Shown here in pieces: positions 12,090 to 22,584 of a stretch of 64,000 nt of DNA. The stretch covers positions 1 through 64,000 of the forward strand of contig JAZGUH010000112.1 of NCBI GenBank assembly GCA_037893225.1, given 5' to 3'. The notes under the pieces are model-generated. The model was not told where the DNA came from. It saw only the letters and a program-made list of their open reading frames with translations, and did not search any database. A program made the position numbers and the translations under genes. Numbering within the stretch: the first letter of the stretch is position 1; each line of letters starts with the position of its first letter. This DNA comes from Hippasteria phrygiana (lineage: Eukaryota > Echinodermata > Asteroidea > Valvatida > Goniasteridae).

Positions 12090-12881
12090 TACGGAGCTAT
12101 AGAAGTGCCATCCGATTGTTGAGATCCTGAAATATGTTATCTCAGGATGACGGCATGTTACAGCATGGTGACGACATCCTTAGATGATTTATCACGGGAT
12201 TACAACATCCTTAGGGTAGGAAGTACATATCCTTACATAATTAATCACGGGATGTCGACATACTGAAAATAGGATGTCGACATCTTGAAAATATGATGTC
12301 GACATCTTGAAAATATGATGTCGACATACTGACATAGGCCTATATACTTGATCACGGGATGTCGACATCCTGAAAGTAGGATGCCGATATACCTAGATAC
12401 TTGATCATGGGATTACAACATCCTGACAGCAGGAAGTCGACATCCTGAGTTAATTTATCACGTGATGACAACATCATGAAAGCAGGATGCCGACATCCTG
12501 AGATGAATTAATCAGGATGTCGTAATGCCGTGATAAATTGACCTATCGCTATAAGTTAAACACGCACCTTAGACAACCCTATGGGAATTTTGTGTGGTAA
12601 TTTTTGTTTGTCTCAGATTTTGCGCGTTCCACGTGGAATTATAATTGATATGATTGGACAATAATTCACAAGCTGCGTTGACATGATTCGACCGCGATAT
12701 TGTCCGAGGATGTCGTCATCCTGTGAAAAGATAACGATATCTCATGATGTCGTCATCCCACTTTCAGGATGTCGTCATTCCGTGATAAATTATCGCAGGA
12801 TGTCGTCATCTTGCCTGTAATTATGTCGTCATCCCGAGATAAAATATGTCAGGATCTCAATGGCACTTCAGGAGCACCGTA
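12090..12881. mobile_element. fold-back element with internal palindromic minisatellite
   Basis: TIRs of about 45 bp (TACGGAGCT...GAAGTGCCAT, then TGAGATCCTGAAATATnTTATC) enclose 15 or more imperfect units around GGATGTCGACATCCTGAAA. Each unit is itself a palindrome. A separate MITE is nested at about 12538-12704. Confidence 0.8.
12538..12704. mobile_element. nested MITE copy, ATTGACCTATCGC family
   Basis: It shares CTTAGACAACCCTATGGGAA and TAATTCACAAGCTGCGTTGA with the better copy at 44433-44614. The right end is degraded. Confidence 0.7.
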
Positions 12882-13092
12882 GTAAAGAGACAAGCCAATC
12901 GAATTTAGTAACTCGTTGGCGATGTCTTGATCCATTAAGCTGTTCAACTCGAGAGAGACGGGTTACATTGGTACGGATGCATTTTCGCCTGGGGGAGAGG
13001 CACTGGTGACAACTCGTTTAACATGTGTATTGTGTGGGGGCGGTGACTCGACGCGTGACATTGCCCTTTTTGTACGCAAGATTCGCATATGA

Positions 13093-13266
13093 AGCGCGAT
13101 ATGGGGGAAAAGAGACCCCCCCCCCCTCTTTTGTGTTGGTCATTGTGTTCCCGGAATCTCAGGAATTCTATTTAGAAATCTAGGGGGATGTGTTAGATAA
13201 CAATAATCTGGAGTGTGCTTAGGGTATAGAGATAAAAGGGGGGTACCCCTTTCCCCGATATCGTGC
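13093..13266. mobile_element. copy of the GCACGATATGGGG MITE
   Basis: Inverted relative to 27507-27684, with the same interior blocks (CCCGGAATCTCAGGAATTC, AACAATAATCTGGAGTGTGC). Confidence 0.75.
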
Positions 13267-13968
13267 AGGGTATCAAGATTCGCGTCCACCCGGACATCAA
13301 GATTTAAAAAAAGATGTGACATCGTGGTCGTGAAAAACTTAGCCTAACGGCAGTCAGCAATTTCATATCAAGATACAGTGATACCCATGGTTTCCGTGGA
13401 AAGTTCGTGGAAACGGATCCACTGGTTTCGACAAAAACGTGTAGGGGGGGGGGGGCCTAGCTATAGCCTAATCCATTTCTTCAGATGCCCGCTAATAGAT
13501 CTATTTATAGTAACAAGACGTAATATTTTTGTATGGTTAAAGCTGCTATGGCCATATTTGTTGGGTGTAGGCCTATCCCCCCTCCCCCGGAAAATAAGGT
13601 TTCAAACGAATTGCTATTTCTTAGCCTTAGATTTCCAATGCGACATTCCACAAAAGATCGACCAACGGTGAGTAACCGATTTACATGTTTGAAATTTTGA
13701 ATTACAGTATTCATGTTATCGTGCGTAGCATATACAGCATGTTTCAGAAAGTAGAAAAAGGCATGCAGTGTTTTTTTTTCAATATAGTTTTCTTCCATAG
13801 TTCGTTAGTGGGGGGTATCCATTAAAATTGATATTTTAAGTTAGAGAACGAATGTTTTGAAATTTATAAGAATCCACGTCATGGAAGACTTTTAAGACGC
13901 TGGTGGCAGCAGACATACCGGTCCTTTTTGCTAGTTCCGAGTACGTCTGCTGTACAAAAGTCTCCCAA

Positions 13969-14099
13969 TAGCCTTTTTGGGGATATGGCGGACACAATAG
14001 GAGGGCGCTATTTGAATTGGGTAAACCTTCTGCATGGCACAGGTTTACCCAATTCAAATAGCGCCTTCCTATTGTGTCCGCCATTTCCCCAAAAGGCTA
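13969..14099. repeat. near-perfect palindrome, 61-bp arms
   Basis: The arms TAGCC..GGCGGACACAATAGGAGGGC and its complement are separated by ~11 bp (CTGCATGGCAC). Only a few mismatches are visible, so the hairpin is young or maintained. Confidence 0.85.
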
Positions 14100-14155
14100 A
14101 TTCCATTACCGAAAAGTTAGAAAAAATCACAAGCTGTTACACGCAGAGGAATCCC

Positions 14156-14397
14156 AATAGAGGAATCCCACAACGAGTTTAGCGCCGATCTGCGCACTTC
14201 CGCGTTTGAAAACGAGGATCTCAATGTCACAGTAAACAACTTTATGCTAATCGTACGCCTGCGCTGCCTTTTATGGCCTGATTCATTCGATTCATGCATG
14301 AATTAATGTGCTGAAAAGCGTTGTTTTGTTTGCCACTGACATTCTCGCTTTCACCCCGGAAGTGCGCAGAAGGGGCTAATGTGAAATTCCTCTATGA
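14156..14397. mobile_element. MITE with TIR ATAGAGGAATTTCACA, inverted copy
   Basis: About 242 bp and about 90% similar by eye to 3255-3493 in inverse orientation. It lies immediately beyond the large palindrome 13969-14099. Confidence 0.75.
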
Positions 14398-14843
14398 TTC
14401 TATATCAGTGGGAAACTGAACAATTATACAAGTTCCATATACATGTATTATGCAATGGCACCATTCATATTTATTACATCCGTATAATGTCTGTACATGT
14501 AGTGTTTGTGCCTTTGGGGTTATACGTATAAATGAGAAGCAACATACAAAACAAAAATTACTGTTTGTACATAATGCACTGATTAAACTACCGAAAACAA
14601 CGGTTCCCATTTACGCTCACATCATTACACCAATTATCAAAAAATAGAAACATCTTTTAACGGAAAGATAACATCGATTCTGACCCGCGGCCTCAAAAAA
14701 AGAAGAAGAGTTTTATATGCCGTTCAGCCGATGAAAGAAATTTCATGAAGAGCGATTGCAGGTAAGACGCCTTGTACTTTGATACTGCGTGCGATCGATT
14801 ACATTTGGAGCAGTGTGTAAGGCGGGCAAAAAAATCATATCCC

Positions 14844-15263
14844 TAGTCTGGTTCCCTGACCTGAAGATTCCCTGACGTATAAATCTTAGGTCAGGTAGCA
14901 ACCGCGGTTTAAAATAGATCATGACGTGTGTGTTAGTCCGAGTGACGTCAGTTGCATCATTCAAATTTAATATTCTTGCAAAATCCAGTCGGCAAAATAC
15001 TGCAAGAGTGTGGCATTAATTTTTCAGTTTTTATATATAATTGAGAATTCAAATTCCAGGATCTGTAACGGGCCCGGCAGACATTTTGTTGTTGCGAACA
15101 TCAACGTTAACAGCCGAATACTACCGAAAACAAGTTCGGAAAACTTCGGAAATTTTCGGAAAATGTCAGAATTCTGACAGTTTTCGTCACGTGACATTGG
15201 CGGCTACCGGACCTAATAATTCATCAGAAATAGTCAGAATATTTTGGTTTGGGAACCAGACTA
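14844..15263. mobile_element. MULE-like MITE, TIR TAGTCTGGTTCCC, 9-bp target duplication
   Basis: The flanks are TCATATCCC immediately before 14844 and again immediately after 15263, a perfect 9-bp duplication. The ends are TAGTCTGGTTCCC and GGGAACCAGACTA. A diverged relative is at 7794-8216. Confidence 0.8.
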
Positions 15264-15439
15264 TCATATCCCCAGTGTCGCATGAATATCCGTCTCCCTG
15301 AAAAGCCGACTTAGTGGTTCTACTGCGCATGCCTAAGTGAAGATAATTAGGACAGGGACCGGTCACGTGAGGTTTAACCAATAATAGGGAAGAAAAGCCA
15401 ACATTTTCATGAGAGTCGGATATTCATGACAGCGGCATA

Positions 15440-16682
15440 AAAAACAACCTAAAACTACGTTGAACCAATAATTATATTTCCAGCAAATTCAACAAAATTA
15501 AAGCTAACATTACAAGAAAACAATTATAAAATTCGATTCGACCTTATGTACAGCTACCACACATCATCAAGGGTTCAAAGTGGAACCAGTTTAAACTAGC
15601 TACATTTAAAACCGGCTGGAACTGGCTCAAACCAGCAGGCCAATGACGTACCGACCTAACGGCTGTAATCCCTGATCAACGCAAAGTTTTCTGAAGAGTT
15701 TTGAAGTGAAAAATAGCTTAAACCGTCGTATCTTATACATGAAGGGCTGGTATTTTGCAAACACAATCTACAGAATTCATCCCGATTTTTAATGGAACAT
15801 TATACGACTAAACAAAAAAATGGTTAGCATCATTCGTTTTTCAAATAGGAAGTTTGCCTTTTTCTACTTCTAATTGTCAGTGCATGACACGCAGTATTTT
15901 TCAAGATAGATGTTTTTTTTCAAAACGGCTATCGCCGATACTGCAGTCCACCACTGGTTTCCAAACATTTCTCTTTTGTATTCTTATGGAATTATTTGGG
16001 ACAAAAGACAAAAAGGCGGTTACTATAAGAAGCGGTCGGGCACGCTAAACGTCTGATTTTGTTTTACCTGACCTCACATGCGTCAGCCCACGTTACGTTC
16101 TCCACAAACAGAAAGCCCCTTCTGAAAATTCAGTTATAAAGTTACAACTGGAAATGTTTTCGATCGACCGTAAAACAAATTATGGTTGACGAGAACAACT
16201 ATCTTATAAAAATATGTGTTGGTTCCATACCTAGTGTTTATTCACAGCTGAATCAACCATATTGGAAATCTCTCGTATATATATATATATATATACACAT
16301 ACAATTGTTGGGAAACAGTTGATTCGGTCTACTCTGGTCCATAACAGATTCCAAACAACTATCCCGAAATGTTACACCTGAGATGGTTTACTGTATGAAG
16401 AATCGGTCATTATTAATTCATTTTTGTTGACACATTCTGCATTATTGATGATGATAAAAAACAAACAATCGATCGCTAATATCAAGTTACAAAATGTTGC
16501 ATTATCACTCGCCGACCTTTCGTCGGGACTGAAATACTTTAATACGATAACATAATCTCACTACGACATCTGTATTATACTGTCTATGAAAAATGGAATA
16601 CATCAATAAGGGATTGTCTTTTTTTTCTAATCAGGCGGGGGAAAAGTGTACAAGAAATTAGTTCAAAATTACTTCTGATAGT
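15440..16682. other. no gene or clear repeat seen
   Basis: AT-rich, with an (AT)n run at 16277-16295. Confidence 0.5.
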
Positions 16683-16823
16683 GGGCCTGCGTTTCACACG
16701 AATCCGGATCGCGATCAGTGATCTGTAAGTTGGTTCACACACCAGATTCCGCCTAATGGATGGAGCGAACCAGCGGCTGGATCACTGATCGCGATCCGGA
16801 TTCGTGTGAAACAAACAGGCCCT
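16683..16823. mobile_element. palindromic MITE, TIR GGGCCTG..TTTCACACGAATC
   Basis: ~40-bp arms with CGGATCGCGATCAGTGATC. Related ends occur at 5990-6028 and 52038-52105 (GTGTGAAACAAAC with AGGCC). Confidence 0.75.
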
Positions 16824-18444
16824 GTTGTGTGTGCAAGTTTACCTCAAAATTTACGAGATTTGGCGAGAATACATACTTGAGGACACACCGTACGGGAGCT
16901 ACAACGTGTGCGACGTCCCATTTTTATGAAATAATTTTGTTTTCTCATTGGTCTTTGGCCTTGTGAAGGAAACAAGAGCAATTTCAATTTGCAATATTTA
17001 GAAATATTGCAAACTAATGACCAAAATATAATAATGGAAACTGACAACTCAACTTACAATCCACAGACTGTCGCTAGACTAGTCAGTGTGGTACCAACGC
17101 GCGAAAATATAATGATAAGTGATCGTGGAGTCATAAGACTTGCATGCTGTAACGATGGTCACACACAACGTATACGGTACGTCAATGCTGTGACCTTCTA
17201 ATGTGCAAACACATGCACAAAACATTTACTTGGTGGACTTAAAGTGAAAACAAAAAGACGAACAAAGAGTCACTGGAAAGGTCCTTTGAAGACTAATAAT
17301 GTGTAATTTCCAGATTCTGCACATACAGGAGTCATGTAAACTTCACTTTTTCATGGAAGTTACAATATTCGAGGAACTCACCTTTAGAGAAAGAATGAAA
17401 ATGACAATATCTTTCAACACTGTACATACCTCGGACAATGTTTATCTCCTTTGGTCGTCAAACACGGTCCCCAGTAAGCACAACATAGGGCATATAATTT
17501 GAGTGAATGAGGGCGCTATACAGACAAGTCCATTCACACGTTTGAAGTAAATGGTCAATATTAATTAAACCTTACTTCAATTAAAAACTAGATTGTGAAA
17601 ATGTAATTTTGGAATCAAAGCATTATGAAAACTTACAATAACCGTGAACTCACTTCTGTTTGTACCCCACAACGGTGTCATTACAACGCCCCCATCGGCT
17701 AAAAAAGATATGGCCTTTTGACATATATACCGCAGTAGTTTTCACTGCTTTCTCTAAAAGTAAGCACGTACCGAGGTTAAACATTTATCATGTCAACTCA
17801 CCGCAGAGGCAACATCAAATTAATATAGCAATTGACCATTGAATCTGAGCTCCTCATTAAAGCTGCATGCTAAAAAAAGAGCCTTTTCAGAATGGAAACA
17901 TTACACGGCATTCGTCATACAGGCTGGTCCTGAACATCAGCAGAACAAAAATGCTACAATTACGCCAATATTATGTACACATTTTTCGCAAAGCGCATCA
18001 ATACTTCCTTGTTTCATACTTTTAAAAAGAATGTATTACTTCCATCTGCACTATTTATGTATCACAAATTTTTCATAAGATTTTCTTTTTTTTGTATACA
18101 TTTTGTACACTCATACAATATATTATGTATAAATTCCGTTTCTTTTTACTTCAATACTGCATATTTTTCTTCTTTTTGACTGATCTGTGTTGTAGCCCTT
18201 TTCCCACGATGGATATGTAAAAAGGAGGTAATCCTCAGTTAAACTTTGAATCTGGCAACCCCCACCCCCACCCCCCTACCAAAAAAAGTACAACATTTAA
18301 ATATTAAAAAGTTAACTACCTGACATTTTGAGCGCAGCGGAATTTTTTCCAAAGGCTAAATTAACTGACAGAACCTCGCAAATGCGGAAACACACATGAC
18401 ACACAGATAAAAGGCATGAAAGAGTTGGTAGAGTGTGCTTTAGG
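16824..18444. other. no gene or clear repeat seen
   Basis: AT-rich single-copy-looking DNA with only short ORFs. Confidence 0.5.
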
Positions 18445-18715
18445 GAAGCAGGGAAGAGGGTTAGGAGGGGGCTAGGAGGGGGGCTGGGAGGGGGTTGAGA
18501 AGCCGGGGGTTGAGAAGGGGGTTGTTGAGAGGGGGGTTGAGAGGGGGGTTGAGAGGGGGGTTGAGAGGGGGGGTTGAGAGGGGGGTTGAGAGGGGGGGTT
18601 GAGAGGGGGGTTGAGAGGGGGGGGGTTGGGAGGGGGGTTGGGAGGGGGTTGGGAGGGGGTTGGGAGGGGGTTGGGAGGGGGTTGGGAGAGGGCAGAGAGG
18701 GGGGCGGAGAAAACA
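18445..18715. repeat. G-rich polypurine minisatellite (GGGGGGTTGAGA)n
   Basis: About 270 bp of GGGG runs separated by TTGAGA or TTGGGA, with almost no C on the plus strand. It could form G-quadruplexes or triplex DNA. The Pro-rich minus-strand ORFs here are artefacts. Confidence 0.85.
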
Positions 18716-19868
18716 AAGTGAAGATTCAAGAACAAGCAAAACCACTAAGAGGGGAAAAGAAAGACGTTTAAATACACCACCAAGTACTACAGGTTTGTTA
18801 ATGCATTAAGAGCCTCTCAAAAGTTGAAACATTCATGTTGCCTTTGGAACAATCCTTTCGGGAACACTTTGCGTTGTCACACTTTCCCAACTGGAACAGG
18901 TTGTCCCCGAGTAACTTTGCACGCACATAGACCACTGTTCCTATACGGGATGGCGCGGTGTACCCAAGCAGTTCCCAGAGGCAATGTTCTCGGAACATTC
19001 AGGCATTCCAACTTTTGATAACTTGATTTGATCCAACCCACCTTGTGGAATAGATCCAAGTCTGAAACAACCGTGAGCCAGCACTCGGAACACATACATT
19101 ACACAATCAGCATAAATAGTTGCATTGGTGGAATAAACAAGTCAATTCATATAAATGGAATATTAGGTCTCTCATGGTTATACCGCTCTATCATTCTAGT
19201 CTATAACATTTAGCTCAGGTACGATATTACAATTTAAAGTTTCTAATGTCTGATCAGACTATGTACAACATACTTAATGGATTTTTTTCTTAATAAAAAA
19301 GTTATATCACATACAGAATTTCTCTCTCACAGAATATAATCGATATATTAACACATTTTTGCATTGTCAAAATTAATCTTCAATTTTCATCCATACAGTT
19401 TTTAACTAACATCATCAAGTCAACAGAAAACAGGAAAATGTTTCTTTAAAATTAATCCCACATTGTAAATGACGTCATCGCAAATTCCCCAATGAATACA
19501 GTCGGAAGTTAAAATAAACCAGGGTCCTGCAAACCGTGGTCCTGCGTGGGTGAACAAAGTCCAAAGATTACGCATGCGTGAGGAAAGACTGTTGAAACGT
19601 GATTTGACAACAGAAAAACTGTAGGAAACTCGGTACCGTGTCCAAGTGTATGTAAACTTTCTACATCAACTGTACACAAATTTCCCTTGGATGAATATAG
19701 CACCAATCTCCACACCTATGGGGTTTGAAAGTCAGGCTCAGTACTCGGTATTACAACCTACATGTATGTCATGTTAATTTGTGTGCAATTTATACATGGT
19801 AACATCTTTTTAAATTTTCAAAAGTCGCTAATTGAGTTGTCCAAAAACAATCTAATGCAGGTAAAGGT
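18716..19868. other. no gene or clear repeat seen
   Basis: Only short ORFs; nothing coding is supported. Confidence 0.5.
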
Positions 19869-20396
19869 AAAGGTAGTATACAACATTTGCAAACATCAAA
19901 AAAACCAAACGACTGAATTATTACGAAATACCATAGACTGTAAGTTAATAGCAGTCTCAAGCATCCTTTGAAATCATAGCACCTAGTGTGCTGTCGTTTT
20001 CAAGAAAAGTTGACATTTACATTATTTTCCAATGATTGTCGACTGACAATCGTTGGAAATTGTAAAGTTCCAGGACCTGATAATTCCCCGACGTCTATAA
20101 ATTGCTCTGTTTTTGTTTAATGTAAGGTCAGGGAACCAGACTACTAAAACGAGAATTTTCTCTCCGTTTTCCCAGCATCTATGCGCACAAAACTTTAAAC
20201 GGGTCAGTGTTACAGTATAAAATACTAACCCCCAAACACTGTGGACAAGTAACAATGGATGTAGTGCTAAGTAACAATGGATGTTCATTCTAACTTCATT
20301 GTTAGTGCACTGTTTTTCTTTTGTTAGATGTTCATAGTGAAAATCCATTTATTTCTGAAAATTACAGTAAAAGCAGATGTTGTCTACTACCTTTAA
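19869..20396. mobile_element. MITE family R3 copy with nested small insertion
   Basis: R3 ends at both sides. Between CCCCAAA and AAAATCCATTT (about 20235-20339) an extra ~105 bp is present that other R3 copies lack. It starts CACTGTGGAC and ends GTTCATAGTG, so it looks like a small TIR insertion. Confidence 0.7.
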
Positions 20397-21120
20397 ACCT
20401 AACCATGCTAAATCCAACAATATCCAACAGTAGGTACTTTCTGTAGGATTTTGTTGGATTTTGTTAGATTCAGCATGGCGCCTTGAGAAAGCCTGAAGGG
20501 AATTGGGGTTAATTTGAGAATCATTGTTCTGTAAAACAATTGAACATCGCGTCAATCAACCCTAACTCCCTAGGGTGTGCGGAAAATCCGATTGGGATTC
20601 AGGATTGTTAGGGTTTAAGAATGGATTTGGACAATTTCTGTCATGATGACCCGTTACTGCTTGACCATGCTGACCATGTGCCGCACTCTCATTTGCCACG
20701 AATTATGCATGCATGAATCAATTTGTTAAACAGCACTGTGTTTGTTTGGCACCGAGAGCCTCACTTTCAACCTGTAAGTGCACGGACGGGGGCCAATGTG
20801 AAATTCATCTAAACCCAAGCACGATGTAGCGATCACAAGCCGCAATACTTTGCATGACTGTACGCCAATGCAAAACACAATATTCAAACAAAATTCTCTC
20901 ATTGTAAAGTTAGGTGAAAATTACCCAACGGAGAAGTCGGGTGCGTACAAAGCAGCACGTCATTAACGCTTCCCAGAATGCATCGAGCTCCGGCACTGCG
21001 AGGTAGATTCTGAATGCCTGCCACTTCTTACGGACCTTTTGAAGGGCTTATTCAAGTAAAAGTCAGTTTAGCGTGCTCTGTGTGCGCATGTGATACCTGC
21101 CCCATACGATACCTGCACTA

Positions 21121-21366
21121 CAGGGTGGTTCAAAAAAAGTTAACCCAGATTTAAGGCGGCACCCACCTCCTACAAATCCAGAGAATTTGTGTTTACCTAG
21201 TGTTGATGAGTAGGGTGTTTAGAAATAATCCTGAAAAAATGCTAGGTCTAAGCTTAATTGGATTGTCCACGGGAGCTTCATTGTAAATGAAGTATGTTGA
21301 AGACAGAAACTAAAGGTGGGTGAACAATCACCTTAAACTTGGCCTAATTTCTTTTTAACCACCCTG
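21121..21366. mobile_element. mariner-like MITE with TA target duplication
   Basis: CAGGGTGGTTCAAAAAAAGTT at left (first 20 bases diagnostic), AACCACCCTG at right, flanked by TA at 21119-21120 and 21367-21368. The size and ends are those of Tc1/mariner MITEs. Confidence 0.75.
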
Positions 21367-21496
21367 TATGATCGCTCCATGGTGGTCCACATCTGCTAGT
21401 TTTGTTTACGTTTCACGCTGGTCACATGGTTGGAAGAGGTCCGTAACAACACAACCCTGTACTGGATCAGTCCAAGGCTGTGGACAGCACTTGCCT

Positions 21497-21764
21497 GGTC
21501 CCAATTTCATAGCGCTGCTTAACACACGATTTTCCGCTATTAAACGGAACCCTCACAGAGACTGTACAGAGAGACTGTAAGCAGTAAGCACAGCGAAGAG
21601 CCCGCTAACTTCAGAAGCAGGATTTGCTTAAATTAGTGACGCAACAATATAGATCTCCATGCACGACTTGGCCATGAAATACGCCGATGCTTAAGCAAAT
21701 TTTCCTGCTATAGTTAGCACAACTTTTTCTGCTTACCGTTAAGCAGCGCTATGAAATTGGGCCC
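21497..21764. mobile_element. MITE, TIR CAATTTCATAGCGCTGCTTA
   Basis: ~25-bp TIRs GGNCCCAATTTCATAGCGCT. It lies just downstream of the proposed TBC 3' end. Confidence 0.75.
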
Positions 21765-21796
21765 TGGACTGAGCAATCTGAATCTACAAACCAAAT

Positions 21797-21802
21797 TTTA
21801 TT
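21797..21802 (-). terminator. possible polyadenylation signal of the TBC gene
   Basis: AATAAA on the minus strand lies about 600 nt downstream of the stop codon. It is the only canonical hexamer I noticed at a reasonable 3'-UTR distance. Placement is a guess without transcript data, and the MITE at 21497-21764 lies just beyond it. Confidence 0.3.
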
Positions 21803-22396
21803 GCCATAAAAACCACATTCAAAGCCTCTTATAAATATTGTGCTTAAAGTGACTGTGCAAACACATTCTCAAAAGCTCCTGGCTCACGAGATTTAAAATC
21901 GTTTTAAATTATATTCAAAGAGAGAGTGCGTGTTATTATTGGAAGGGGGTGGGGGGTGGGGTTAGTGGATGCGTTGGTATGCTGGATATGAACATTTGTG
22001 ACCCGCTCTGCAAAAAGGGCACATAAGTCACTGTATGCTTTTACGCGTAATGGGCCGTTGTGAAGAGGGTGAACAATTCTTCAAACAAGTGATTTTTAAG
22101 GGAGGGAATTTTTGTTGCATCTTTCATACCTACATGTATATTATTCTAGTTCATAACCAAAATCAAGAGGTTAACTTGGCTTGACTTGCGATGTGACTTG
22201 CGAATGACTTGTGATGACTTGATTACATCTGTGGTGTATTTTTCTCGAATTGCGCTTGGCCAGGACTGACTTTACCTACAAACCCTCCCGCTAAGAAATG
22301 TTCAATGCTTTGGGTCAAGGCCGTCTGAATAGCAATTTACACAACAAAGGTGGCCTCTGTGGAAATGTCGCCACTGGCTACAACAGATTCCTACCG

Positions 22397-22584
22397 CTAG
22401 TTGTGGCTGATGTTGGTTAGGTGGGCTGCCAGTACGTGGCTGAACTTCTTCTGGTGAATGTCGAGGACCTCGATGCTCTTGAAGAGCTCCTCGCACTGGA
22501 TGTCCTCCGGGAGCTTGGTTAGGAACTGGGCCAGCTGGATGAACTCTAGGGAGATCAGGATCTCCTCGTACAGATGGAGGATGC
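22397..22584 (-). CDS. TBC1D14-like: TBC1D12/14-like exon 11 (terminal exon, residues 835-896 and stop)
   Basis: The acceptor is ctgcctccag. The exon encodes [20 protein letters not shown], then FLTKLPEDI, matching the C-terminal TBC helices. It ends ...NISHN with TAG at 22399-22397. The tail after the TBC domain is shorter than in human homologues. Confidence 0.94.

Noticed and set aside
18312..18745. Proline-rich minus-strand ORFs (up to 134 codons)
   Set aside because: They come from the G-run polypurine tract read in three frames; there is no non-repetitive coding support.
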